NCBI RefSeq assembly: GCF_000430805.1
Contig: NZ_KE387259.1
Location: 124,001 to 188,000 of the forward strand
Source: Chitinilyticum aquatile DSM 21506
GTDB taxonomy: Bacteria; Pseudomonadota; Gammaproteobacteria; Burkholderiales; Chitinibacteraceae
Length of the DNA stretch: 64,000 bases
Direction of reading: 5' to 3'
In this document: positions 16,505-24,776 of the stretch, piece by piece
Layout: each line of letters starts with the position of its first letter
Numbering within the stretch: the first letter of the stretch is position 1
Program-made: the position numbers and the translations under genes
Notes under the pieces: model-generated
Told to the model about the DNA's origin: nothing
Seen by the model: only the letters and a program-made list of their open reading frames with translations
The model's database searches: none

Positions 16505-17396
16505 GGCGCTTGCTCCTCAGCTCGGAATACAGATAGGGAACGACCAGAGCGGCAACAGTAGCCAGCATCATCATCGACGATGCGGCGCCAAGCCCCATCT
16601 GGCCGCGCGTGAACGCCATCTGGTACATGAAGGTCGCCGGCACGTCGGACGAAAAACCCGGGCCGCCACCGGTCAGCGCCATCACCAGATCGAAGCTCTT
16701 GATGGCGATGTGCGACAGGATCATCAGTGTGGAGAAAAAAACGGGGCGCAGCGCCGGCAGTACGATGCGCCAGTAGATGCGCGGCAGGCTGGCGCCATCG
16801 ATCTGCGCCGCCTTGATGATGCTGTCGTCGATGCCGCGCAGCCCTGCCAGAAACAGCGCCATCACGAAACCGGACGACTGCCAGATCGCAGCAATCACCA
16901 CGGTGTAGATCGAGTAATCCGGGTTCACCAGCCAGTCGAAAGTGAAATTGGCAAAGCCCCAGTCATGCATGAGCTTTTCCAGTCCGAGGCCCGGATTGAG
17001 CATCCACTTCCAGGCTGTGCCGGTAACGATGAATGAAAGCGCGAGCGGATAAAGATAGATCGTGCGCAACACGCCCTCGGCACGGATTTTCTGATCCAGC
17101 AGAACGGCCAGGAAAATGCCGATTCCCATCGCGCCGGCGATGAACAGCAGACCGAACAGGCCGAGATTCTGTACCGCCACCCACCAGCGCTCGTTCTCGA
17201 ACAGGATGCGGTACTGGTCCAGGCCAACCCATTCGTAATTGGGCATGATGCGTGAAGCGGTAAACGACAGATAGCCGTTCCAGGCAATGAAACCGTAAAT
17301 GAATACCAGCGACAAGACGAAGGATGGCGCCAGAACCAGGCGCGGCAGCCATCGTTCCGCGAAGCCGTAATGGGCGGAATGCGTGGTCGTAGACAT
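16497..17396 (-). CDS. Sugar ABC transporter permease (MalF-type)
   Basis: This 299-residue inner-membrane protein has six predicted helices. The EAA motif reads LRGIDDSIIKAAQIDGASLPRIYWRIVLP. The start at ATG 17396 has GGAG upstream and gives MSTTTHSAHYGFAERW; the open frame continues 7 codons upstream. Between it and the binding-protein gene lie two hairpins, a GC-rich one directly before its ribosome site and a family palindrome, which probably lower its expression relative to the binding protein. It corresponds to GtsB. Confidence 0.92.
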   Translation of the reverse strand: MSTTTHSAHYGFAERWLPRLVLAPSFVLSLVFIYGFIAWNGYLSFTASRIMPNYEWVGLDQYRILFENERWWVAVQNLGLFGLLFIAGAMGIGIFLAVLLDQKIRAEGVLRTIYLYPLALSFIVTGTAWKWMLNPGLGLEKLMHDWGFANFTFDWLVNPDYSIYTVVIAAIWQSSGFVMALFLAGLRGIDDSIIKAAQIDGASLPRIYWRIVLPALRPVFFSTLMILSHIAIKSFDLVMALTGGGPGFSSDVPATFMYQMAFTRGQMGLGAASSMMMLATVAALVVPYLYSELRSKRRG

Positions 17397-17409
17397 GGTG
17401 GATCTCCGG

Positions 17410-17431
17410 CCCGCCACCGGATGGTGGCGGG
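17410..17431 (-). promoter_or_regulatory. GC-rich hairpin just before the gtsB-like ribosome site
   Basis: A 9-bp stem (CCCGCCACC / GGTGGCGGG) with a 4-nt loop lies directly upstream of the GGAGAT ribosome site of the first permease gene. It touches the palindromic repeat 17429-17477. Together they would protect the upstream binding-protein message, as REP elements do between malE and malF. This role is inferred. Confidence 0.5.
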
Positions 17432-17477
17432 TATACAGCTACAAGACTTGATTAATAATGGCTACAGAAACATACCC
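17429..17477. repeat. Palindromic intergenic repeat, copy 5 (inside the sugar operon)
   Basis: A canonical 49-bp copy (GGGTATACAGC ... AATGGCTACAG ... CATACCC) lies between the binding-protein gene and the first permease gene of the same operon. Confidence 0.75.
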
Positions 17478-17483
17478 ATCTCA

Positions 17484-18728
17484 TCACTTGGTCTTGGCAG
17501 CGGTGGCAAGCTTGTCGGCGGCTTGCTGGGCTGTCATCTTGTCGTCATTCCAGAATTGCGAGATCACGTCGAACATCGCACCCTGGGTGGCGGACGACAT
17601 CGCCATGCCATGAGCCCAGGACGGCGCCAGCGTGTTGCCGGCAGCAGCAGCCTTGAAATCTTCGGACGACTTCTTGCCGCATTCGTCAAACTTGCTCATG
17701 TCGAGGCCGGTACGCGCCGGAATCGACCCCTTGTTGAGGTTGAAGCTTTCCTGGAAGGACGGACTCATCAGTGCGGTGGCCAGATCCTGCTGGCCTTTCA
17801 CTGCGTCCTTGTTCGGTTGCTTGAAGAAGACGAAACTGTCGATATTGAAGGTGAAATCCTTGGCTGTTCCCGGCGCGGCGACGCACAGGAAATCCTTGCC
17901 CGGCACCTTGCCGGCGGCCAGGAACTCGCCCTTGGCCCAGTCACCCATGAACTGCATCGCTGCCTTGCCGTTGATGACCATCGCCGTTGCCAGATTCCAT
18001 TCGCGGCCCGGAGCGTTCTTGTCGGTGTAAGGCTTGAGCTTCTTGTAGGTGTCCAGTGCCTTCAGCATGGTCGGGCTCTTGATCGTTGCCTGATCCAGCT
18101 TCACAAATGCCTTCTGGTAGAAGTCCGCGCCACCCACGCCCAGCGCGATGCTCTCAAATACGGTGGAATCCTGCCAGGGCTGGCCGCCATAGGCGAGCGG
18201 CTGGATGCCGGCCTTTTTCAGCGCTTCCATTGTGACAAACAGCTCATCGATGGTGCCGGGCACCTTGGCATTGGCCTTTTTCAGCAGCGTCGGGTTGACC
18301 CACAGCCAGTTCACGCGATGCACATTCACCGGAGCAGCTACATACTGCCCCTTGTATTTCATCACATTGGCCACGACGGGAGGCAGCAAGGTATCCCATT
18401 TGTCTTTTTTGGCCACATCGTCGATCGATGCCAGCACGCCTTCAGCGCCCCATTCCTGGATTGCCGGCCCCTTGATCTGTGCGGCCGCCGGCGGATTACC
18501 GGAGACAACACGGGTTTTCAGGGCAGTCATGGCGTTTTCACCGCCGCCACCGGCCACGGCAAAATCCTTCCATTTGTGGCCCTTGCCTTCCATGGTTTTT
18601 TTCAGTTCGCCTGCCGCCTTGGCTTCGCCGCCAGACGTCCACCAGTGCAGAACTTCCACTTCGGCTGCCTGGGCGGAAAAAGCGAGCAACATGCCGGCAG
18701 ACAGCGCCGCGAGTTTCGGGTAAGCCAT
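17484..18728 (-). CDS. Glucose/mannose-type sugar-binding protein (GtsA-like)
   Basis: This 414-residue secreted family-1 binding protein has a signal peptide at about residues 1-21 (LLAFSAQA/AEV). The mature start EVLHWWTSGGEAKAAGELKK, the AGGGGENAMTALKTRVVSGNPP stretch, AQIKGPAIQEWG and VNVHRVNWLWVNP closely follow the Pseudomonas glucose-binding protein GtsA. Two late cysteines (FLCVAAPG and FDECGKK) match the conserved disulfide pair of that group. The start is supported by AGGAG eight bases upstream. It heads the operon with two permeases and an ATPase; uptake of glucose or a related hexose is likely. Confidence 0.9.
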   Translation of the reverse strand: MAYPKLAALSAGMLLAFSAQAAEVEVLHWWTSGGEAKAAGELKKTMEGKGHKWKDFAVAGGGGENAMTALKTRVVSGNPPAAAQIKGPAIQEWGAEGVLASIDDVAKKDKWDTLLPPVVANVMKYKGQYVAAPVNVHRVNWLWVNPTLLKKANAKVPGTIDELFVTMEALKKAGIQPLAYGGQPWQDSTVFESIALGVGGADFYQKAFVKLDQATIKSPTMLKALDTYKKLKPYTDKNAPGREWNLATAMVINGKAAMQFMGDWAKGEFLAAGKVPGKDFLCVAAPGTAKDFTFNIDSFVFFKQPNKDAVKGQQDLATALMSPSFQESFNLNKGSIPARTGLDMSKFDECGKKSSEDFKAAAAGNTLAPSWAHGMAMSSATQGAMFDVISQFWNDDKMTAQQAADKLATAAKTK

Positions 18729-18779
18729 GTATCGATCTCCTAGTCGTGGTATGAACCGGATCTTTATCGGTAGACCCTG

Positions 18780-18806
18780 GTGTAGTGCACTTTAGATTGA
18801 CTACAC
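18780..18806. promoter_or_regulatory. Inverted repeat upstream of the sugar operon (candidate operator)
   Basis: A perfect 7-bp inverted repeat GTGTAGT - N13 - ACTACAC is centred about 65 bp before the binding-protein start codon, in the only gap between this operon and the response-regulator gene. Size and symmetry suit a dimeric regulator. The adjacent FixJ-type response regulator is the obvious candidate. This is inference. Confidence 0.45.
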
Positions 18807-18874
18807 GGGAGACAACATCAGGTAATCACCGCTTGGGGCAAGGCCTTACACTCAAGCAATGATTCGCTGTCAGA

Positions 18875-19525
18875 TCAGGGGTGCGGGCACCACGATTCCA
18901 GTGGAATATCCTTCAGCATCGCCGCCAGCTCCATCGCTGAATGCACGCGCATCTTGGTAAAGATGCGGGCTCGATGCACTTCGACGGTCTTGATGCTGAT
19001 GTCCAGCCGGTCAGCTACCTGCTTGTTGAGCTTGCCAGCCAGAATCTCGCGCAGGACCTGCCGCTCGCGCGGGGTCAGCTCCTCAAGACGCGTCAGCACC
19101 GAATCCTGATGCGTGCGGCTGGCACGCACTTCAGCGTCGCGCGCCAGGCAGGCCTCGACCTTGGCCAGCAACTTGTGATGATCGCAGGGCTTTTCCAGAA
19201 AATCGGCCGCCCCCTCTTTCACCGCATTGACCGCCATCGGCACATCACCATGGCCGGTGAGGAAAATGAGTGGCGGCATGTAGGCGAAGTCTTCTTTCAG
19301 GCGGGCAAACAGAGCCAGCCCGCTCATCCCCGACATCCGCACGTCGACAATCAGGCAGGAATAATTTTCGGGGTGGCCTTCCTCGAGAAACAGTTCGGCC
19401 GAGGAGAAGGTCTTGACCGGCCAGTTGCGGGTTTCGAACAGCAGATCCAGCGAGTCGCACACGGCAACGTCGTCATCGATCACGGCGATCTGGGGCTTGT
19501 ATTGATTCACGTGGACTGGATTCAT
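18875..19525 (-). CDS. FixJ-family two-component response regulator
   Basis: This 216-residue protein has a receiver at residues 12-125 with acidic pocket IDDD (17-19), phospho-acceptor Asp61 in LIVDVRM and lysine in LEKPCD. A LuxR-type helix-turn-helix covers about 150-210 (LTPRERQVLREILAGKLNKQ, IKTVEVHRARIFTKM). It is co-transcribed with the sensor kinase upstream (ATGA overlap) and sits directly upstream of the sugar importer, transcribed towards it. Control of that operon is likely but not shown. Confidence 0.9.
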   Translation of the reverse strand: MNPVHVNQYKPQIAVIDDDVAVCDSLDLLFETRNWPVKTFSSAELFLEEGHPENYSCLIVDVRMSGMSGLALFARLKEDFAYMPPLIFLTGHGDVPMAVNAVKEGAADFLEKPCDHHKLLAKVEACLARDAEVRASRTHQDSVLTRLEELTPRERQVLREILAGKLNKQVADRLDISIKTVEVHRARIFTKMRVHSAMELAAMLKDIPLESWCPHP

Positions 19526-21861
19526 GCGGACTCCTGGGAAGAAAAACCCGCCTGCACGACTGGCAGCCGGAAACAGAAAAGCGTACCGCCGGCCGGGTTT
19601 GCTTCGGCCCAGAGATGCCCGCGGTGCTGCTCGATCACCGAACGGCAGATATTGAGGCCCATCCCCATGCCATCGGTCTTGGTACTGAAAAAGGGCTGGA
19701 ACAGTTGCTCGGGGTGGGCAATGCCGCTACCCCGGTCAGCAACCCGCACCAGCAGGTAATGATCCTCGCGTTCGGCGGTCACCGTAATGCGGCGGTCTGC
19801 CACCGGCGTATCGGTCATTGCCTCGATGCCGTTCTTGATCAGGTTGAACAGCACCTGCTCCAGCATCACGCGGTCTCCGGACAGCGCCGGCAGGCGCGCG
19901 GGCAGGCGGATATCAATCGTAGTACGGAAACGCTTGGCTACCGGCTCGAGCAGCTGGCGCGGCATTTCCAGCAATTCTTCAAGACGCAGGATTTCGGTTG
20001 TCGGCGTACGCTTGAGCACGAATTCGCGGATGCCCCGGATGATCTTGCCGGCGCGGCGCGACTGTTCGCCAATCTTGCCCAGTGTGGTGCGCACCTTTTC
20101 CAGCGGCGGCACCGGCTGCTCCAGCAGACTGGCGCAGGCAGCACTGTAGCTGGCAATCGCAGCCAGCGGCTGATTGAGTTCGTGCGACAGGCTCGAAGCC
20201 AGCTCGCCCATGCTGACAAGCCGGGCGGTATGCTGGAGTTTTTCATCGCGCATGCGTTCTGCCTCGACGGCCTGCCGCTGCGCGGTAATGTCGGTAGCGA
20301 TTTCCAGCCAGACCGCCTGCCCGTCCACCCACTGGATCGGCCGGCGCTGCACCTGATACCAGCGATTGGTCTGCACATCGAGGCAATCCGCCACCATGCC
20401 TTCGCCGGGCAGAGCCCTGTCCTGCTGCATCGGCAGAAGACAGACGGAACCGGCATCATCGGGCAGGCGAAAGGTATTGGCGTGATGCTCATTGCGGTAG
20501 CGCAATTCGCCGGTCTGCATGTCCCAGACGGATACGGCCGCCATCAGCCCGTCGAGTACGGTCAGCATCTGCTGGCGCGACGCGGCCAGCGCTTCGCGCT
20601 CCTGCCTGAGTTCGGTGATGTCGTACATTGACGCCATCCAGCCGCGATGCTCGCCCCGGCTGTCGATCAGCTTGGAGGAATACAGGCGCACATCAAAGCG
20701 TTCGCCATTGCGCCGCATGAAACGCAGCTCAAAGCCGTTGGCCGGACAGTCTCCCTGCAGGATGGCCTGATATGCCGCCGAACACCTTGCCAGCTCCTCC
20801 GGAGGCCAGAAGGGCATCGGCGGTTGCTGGCCGATCAATTCGGCGCTGCTCCAGCCCACCATTTCTGCAAAGGCCGGGTTCACGTACATCAGCCGGCCCT
20901 CGCGATCCATGGCTCGCAAGCCGCTGACCAGCGAGTTTTCCATCGCGGCACGGAACAGGATTTCATCCGACAGCACCCGCTCGGCCTTCTGCCGCTCCTG
21001 CAGACGCTGCCGCATCAGGTGCAGCGCCCAGCCAACCAGCAGCACAAAACACAGCACCAGACACCAGACACCAAGCCGTACCCAGGCGCCATGCCGTTGC
21101 TGCACCGCTACAGCGCGCAGGCGCAAGCCCTGCCCCGGCGGGTCAAAACTGACTTCGCGCACCACCGCACCTTCGAGCAGCGGCATATTGCGCAGGGGGG
21201 CCAGCACCTTGCCCTGCACGTCGATCAGCTGCAGATCGTAGCGCTGCACCATCCACCACGGAACGCGCTGCTGCAGCAGGCCAGGCAAACCATAGGTGAT
21301 CAGTACCGCGCCCTGATAGACCGTGCCATGAAAAAACGGCACGGCCTGCATCACCATCGCCGCATCATCATGATGCAGGACGTTCGAATAGACCGGATAA
21401 CCCAGGATGGCCGCACCATCCAGCATTTCAGTCACGCGGGCATCTTCCAGTGCCGGCAGCGACGGGGGGCGACTGCTGTAGACCGGCAGGCCGCTTTGTC
21501 GCACACCGGAGGCATTCACCCATTCAATGGCCAGAATTTCCGGATTGCCGCGCAGCAGTCCTTCCGCCCTGACCCGGAAATCGTTGCTGCTGATTGCGCC
21601 GGCCGCCAGCGCATAAGCGAGGTTCTCCAGCACGTTCTGGTTGGTCTGCAGACGAACCCTGACTTCCTGCTCCTGCCAGAGCAGATCCTGCGCCATGGTC
21701 GCCTGTTGGCGACTCACTTCCTTGTGCCAGTCCACCCACAGATAGACGCCGAGCGCAACAACGACCAGTGCCAGCATGATGTAGGCGAAAGACCAGGGCC
21801 ATTGCCTGCGCAAGCGAAAACCGATTCCTGACCACAAGCTGTTTTTCATAGCATCAAGCAT
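19522..21861 (-). CDS. Membrane sensor histidine kinase with two PAS domains
   Basis: This 779-residue kinase has a membrane helix at about 20-40, a periplasmic sensing region at about 40-262, a second helix at about 264-284, a PAS domain at about 295-410 (LMYVNPAFAEMVGWSSAELIG), a second PAS-like domain at about 420-530, a HisKA domain with the phospho-histidine in LASSLSHELNQPLAAIASYSA, and a C-terminal HATPase with N box LIKNGIEA and G boxes. The arrangement resembles DctB/TtrS/FixL-type kinases. GGAG six bases before ATG 21861 supports this start. It overlaps the response regulator by 4 bp. The ligand is unknown; location suggests a sugar or related carbon-source signal. Confidence 0.9.
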   Translation of the reverse strand: MLDAMKNSLWSGIGFRLRRQWPWSFAYIMLALVVVALGVYLWVDWHKEVSRQQATMAQDLLWQEQEVRVRLQTNQNVLENLAYALAAGAISSNDFRVRAEGLLRGNPEILAIEWVNASGVRQSGLPVYSSRPPSLPALEDARVTEMLDGAAILGYPVYSNVLHHDDAAMVMQAVPFFHGTVYQGAVLITYGLPGLLQQRVPWWMVQRYDLQLIDVQGKVLAPLRNMPLLEGAVVREVSFDPPGQGLRLRAVAVQQRHGAWVRLGVWCLVLCFVLLVGWALHLMRQRLQERQKAERVLSDEILFRAAMENSLVSGLRAMDREGRLMYVNPAFAEMVGWSSAELIGQQPPMPFWPPEELARCSAAYQAILQGDCPANGFELRFMRRNGERFDVRLYSSKLIDSRGEHRGWMASMYDITELRQEREALAASRQQMLTVLDGLMAAVSVWDMQTGELRYRNEHHANTFRLPDDAGSVCLLPMQQDRALPGEGMVADCLDVQTNRWYQVQRRPIQWVDGQAVWLEIATDITAQRQAVEAERMRDEKLQHTARLVSMGELASSLSHELNQPLAAIASYSAACASLLEQPVPPLEKVRTTLGKIGEQSRRAGKIIRGIREFVLKRTPTTEILRLEELLEMPRQLLEPVAKRFRTTIDIRLPARLPALSGDRVMLEQVLFNLIKNGIEAMTDTPVADRRITVTAEREDHYLLVRVADRGSGIAHPEQLFQPFFSTKTDGMGMGLNICRSVIEQHRGHLWAEANPAGGTLFCFRLPVVQAGFSSQESA

Positions 21862-21968
21862 AAGGCTCCGGCTCCGGCGGCCACATACAGTATTGCCCTA
21901 GAATTCATCATCTCGCTACGCACAGGCTCAATGTGCGCAACGGGCAGCCCCATAGCAATAATACTATA

Positions 21969-22017
21969 GGGTATATGCTCATAAACAATCATTTCCAAGG
22001 GATACAGGGTTATACCC
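21969..22017. repeat. Palindromic intergenic repeat, copy 6
   Basis: This 49-bp copy (GGGTATATGC at the left, GGGATACAGG and TATACCC at the right) has degenerate inner arms. It lies between the copper chaperone 3' end and the sensor kinase gene. Confidence 0.65.
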
Positions 22018-22020
22018 AAC

Positions 22021-22043
22021 AAAAAAGGCTGCCGAAGCAGCCT
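22021..22043 (-). terminator. Intrinsic terminator of the copper chaperone gene
   Basis: An AGGCTGC / GCAGCCT stem with a stable tetraloop is followed on the minus strand by six T. It lies 18 bp after the stop codon. Confidence 0.85.
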
Positions 22044-22060
22044 CTTTCGATCGGGAACCA

Positions 22061-22525
22061 TCAATGTCCGGCATGGCCTTCTTTTGCACCCATGGCCTCG
22101 ATCTGGACATCGACCCTGACCGTACCACTCTTGGCAAAAACAAGTGTCATCGGGAAGGTTTCGCCTTCCTTCAGCGGGCGCTTAAGGTCAATCAGCATGA
22201 CGTGGTAACCACCGGGGGCCAGTTTGACTTCTGCACCCGCCGGTAGGGCAACCCCCTTGACCGCCTTCATCTGCATGACGCCATCGGCCATTTTCATCTC
22301 ATGCAACTCCACCCTGGCTGCGACATCACTTTCCGCGCGCAGAAGTTCATCGGCATCGCCCCCGTTCCTGATCTGCAGGAAGGCACCTGCAACCTTGGCC
22401 CCCGGAGCCGTCGCGCGCGACCAAGGATGGTCAATTTTCAGCTTCCCAAGCGTAAAGTCATGTGCGATGGCCAAGCTGGAACACATCAGCAATGCACCAG
22501 CCCAACCCAGTAGAACTTTCTTCAT
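22061..22525 (-). CDS. Periplasmic copper chaperone, PCu(A)C family
   Basis: This 154-residue secreted protein has a signal peptide at about 1-22 (ending SLAIA/HD). The domain shows the PCu(A)C copper ligands: VELHEMKMADGVMQM and later GGYHVMLIDLKRPL (H...M...H.M pattern). The C-terminus (GAKEGHAGH) adds histidines. Family members bind Cu(I) in the periplasm and help load the CuA site of cytochrome oxidase. ATG 22525 is preferred because AGGAA then has normal spacing; an ATG three codons upstream is also open. No SCO gene lies nearby. Confidence 0.9.
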   Translation of the reverse strand: MKKVLLGWAGALLMCSSLAIAHDFTLGKLKIDHPWSRATAPGAKVAGAFLQIRNGGDADELLRAESDVAARVELHEMKMADGVMQMKAVKGVALPAGAEVKLAPGGYHVMLIDLKRPLKEGETFPMTLVFAKSGTVRVDVQIEAMGAKEGHAGH

Positions 22526-22582
22526 TTCAGTCATTTCCTGCGTGCTTCAAGTAAATCGATAAGTTTCAAAACAGTTGTACCA

Positions 22583-24328
22583 TCAGTCTGCTGCATTAAC
22601 ATGGGGCTGCCGATTGCGGGATGGCCGGTAAAATGCCAGAACTTCGCTGCCGTTGCCGACAAACTGCACGCCCACGCAGAGCGCCCGCAAAAGCAGAATG
22701 CCCCTGCCATGCGCAAATGTGGTCTGCCCTGCTTCAGCCCTGCTCCAGCCAGACCAGTCAAAACCGGCACCACTGTCTTTAACACGGATTTGCAGCAACT
22801 CGCTGCCACCATAGTCCAGTCCGGCCAGGTCGATTTCTATCCGCCCCTCGGTCAGCCCTGCAAGGCGAACCGCCCTTTCCTGCAGGTATTCTTCCATGCC
22901 GGCAGCAGTCTGTTTCAGTTTCGAATCCAGTCCCAGCAGGCCGTGGTCAACCGCATTCACGAACAATTCGGTGAGAATCAGAAAGACATCGGACTGGGAG
23001 TGCGTCAGTGATTTGACCTCGTTCACAAAGGTCATCATGAAAGGCACAGTATTGATATAGCGCAGTTCATCCGCGCCAAGCGTCAAGCTGTAGCGCCATT
23101 TGCACAGATCCAGCGCTCGCAGCGAAGGCATGGTAAACCCCGGCTCGATGGCCGGAGATTCCGTCCCGGCACGCTCGGCTGGCTTGGCATCAACACCAAA
23201 TGACATCAGCACCAGCGAAACATCGTCATGGTGCGAATGGCCTTGCAGAAATTCGGACAGGCTTTCCTTGACGCTCTCAATCCGGTTGCCGCATAGATTA
23301 TTGCCTATCGCCTCCAGTACACGTTCGATACCGAAAGCGCCGCCCTCTGGGCCGTTTGCCTCGATCAACCCATCCGAGCAGGCAACCAGCAATCCGGCTT
23401 GGTCGAAATAATGCCTAACCGGGGCAAAATCCATACTGTGGCTGGGAATGATGCCCAAGGGAAGATTGGAAGACGGCACACTTTTAAGCAAACAGCCCTG
23501 CAGATCGACAATCTGCAGGGCAGGCATGCCGCCATTCCAGATTTCAACGCAGTCATTGGCTTCATCCAGCGCCAGCAGGGTGACTGCAACGAAACGTCCG
23601 ACCGGCAAGACCTGCCGAATCTTGTTGTTCATCTCGGCCAGAATGTCGGAAATGCTGTAGCCCTTTTCCGTCATGCTGTAAAAAGGCTGGGTCAGCGGCA
23701 ATACATTCAGCGCTGCAGTCAGGCCATGGCCAATCCCGTCTGCCAGCAGTACATGCAACACCTGACCTGGTGTGCGGGCCGCCGCGATCAGATCTCCTGA
23801 CAGGCTCTCGGCTGGCGAAAGCCAGTATTCCAGACCAGGATCGGACAGTCGCTCGGCATTCACCATCTGGTCGATCAGATGGCGGGCAACCCGTTTTTCT
23901 TCTTCCGCGCGATCATAGTAATCGGCAAGTTTGGTTGATTGCTCGACCACCTGCCGATTGAGGTCGAGCGTTCTGCTGAACGCCTTGAGCTTGGCTTCAA
24001 GCACACGGAAATTGACCGGCTTGTTGATGTAATCATCAGCGCCCTGCTCAATTGCCTCGGCCAGTCGGTTCTCTTCACCGACACCGGTGACAAAGACAAT
24101 AGGTACCCATAGCGCCCCGGCCTCCGCCTTGATCATGGCGGCGGCCTCCGGGCCGGACATGACCGGCATCATCATGTCCATCAGCACCAGGTCCGGTCGT
24201 TGACCACGCCATGCCTCTACCGCTTCCACACCATTACGCGCCTGGATTGCCGTATGACCAAGGGCCTCGACAAAGCGCGATATCAGAAGCAGTACAGCAT
24301 CCGTATCGTCAACTACAAGGATTTTCAT
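22583..24328 (-). CDS. Response regulator-SpoIIE (PP2C) phosphatase-HATPase fusion
   Basis: This 581-residue three-domain protein starts with a receiver at residues 1-120 (phospho-acceptor Asp51 in LVLMDMMMP). A PPM/SpoIIE serine phosphatase follows at about 185-385 (GDLIAAARTPGQVLHVLLAD with G-H-G-L metal-site sequence; VACSDGLIEA; HDDVSLVLM). A GHKL ATPase of the anti-sigma RsbW type covers about 430-575 (ELFVNAVDHGLLGLDS, late FAHGRGILLLRAL). Such fusions dephosphorylate and/or phosphorylate a STAS anti-anti-sigma protein, and the STAS gene lies immediately upstream. The pair forms a partner-switching module next to the chemotaxis operon. Confidence 0.9.
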   Translation of the reverse strand: MKILVVDDTDAVLLLISRFVEALGHTAIQARNGVEAVEAWRGQRPDLVLMDMMMPVMSGPEAAAMIKAEAGALWVPIVFVTGVGEENRLAEAIEQGADDYINKPVNFRVLEAKLKAFSRTLDLNRQVVEQSTKLADYYDRAEEEKRVARHLIDQMVNAERLSDPGLEYWLSPAESLSGDLIAAARTPGQVLHVLLADGIGHGLTAALNVLPLTQPFYSMTEKGYSISDILAEMNNKIRQVLPVGRFVAVTLLALDEANDCVEIWNGGMPALQIVDLQGCLLKSVPSSNLPLGIIPSHSMDFAPVRHYFDQAGLLVACSDGLIEANGPEGGAFGIERVLEAIGNNLCGNRIESVKESLSEFLQGHSHHDDVSLVLMSFGVDAKPAERAGTESPAIEPGFTMPSLRALDLCKWRYSLTLGADELRYINTVPFMMTFVNEVKSLTHSQSDVFLILTELFVNAVDHGLLGLDSKLKQTAAGMEEYLQERAVRLAGLTEGRIEIDLAGLDYGGSELLQIRVKDSGAGFDWSGWSRAEAGQTTFAHGRGILLLRALCVGVQFVGNGSEVLAFYRPSRNRQPHVNAAD

Positions 24329-24346
24329 TTATATGCGAAAGATGGC

Positions 24347-24652
24347 TTAGCGGATAGTGAATATCTTGCCAAAACAGGCGATTTCCAGAACCTGTTTAAC
24401 CGCATCCCGGCAATTCACCAGGGCCAGTGTCTTGTTTGCCGAGCCAATTTTTTCCTTCAACAAGAGCAGCATTCCCAGAGCAGAACTGTCGAGATAATTG
24501 ACATTCTGGAAATCAACCAGCACTTCACGGACATCTGCGTTGGCAATCAGTGATTCACATACCTGGCGGAATTCGCGATGAGCACTGAAATCAAACTGCC
24601 CAGACAGAATCACACGCCCTGTGCTGCCTTCGATTTGTACTGTCGGCGTCAT
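24347..24652 (-). CDS. STAS-domain anti-sigma factor antagonist
   Basis: This is an approximately 101-residue single STAS domain. The conserved phosphorylatable serine sits in NVNYLDSSALGMLLLL near residue 55. It is probably the substrate of the phosphatase/kinase fusion 18 bp downstream in the same operon. The start is uncertain: ATG 24652 has GAGG 11 bases upstream, and GTG 24661 (three codons earlier) has it only about 3 bases upstream. Confidence 0.88.
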   Translation of the reverse strand: MTPTVQIEGSTGRVILSGQFDFSAHREFRQVCESLIANADVREVLVDFQNVNYLDSSALGMLLLLKEKIGSANKTLALVNCRDAVKQVLEIACFGKIFTIR

Positions 24653-24776
24653 ATCTATCACGACCTCTAATTACTTGTTTTATTGAAAAATGCGGCTCGG
24701 CAAAATGCGCCACGATTGGAAACGCTCAACTGCACGCACAGCCTGCGCAAGAATTGCTCTTTAAGGTAGTACGCAC

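Noticed and set aside
17370-18743. Plus-strand open frame of 457 codons antisense to the sugar-binding protein gene
   Set aside because: It is a high-GC shadow frame with no domain pattern; the minus strand encodes a clear GtsA-like protein.
24668-24776. Possible sigma-54 site (TGGCGC...TTGCC on the minus strand) before the STAS gene
   Set aside because: The spacing between GG and GC is 8 instead of 10 bases.
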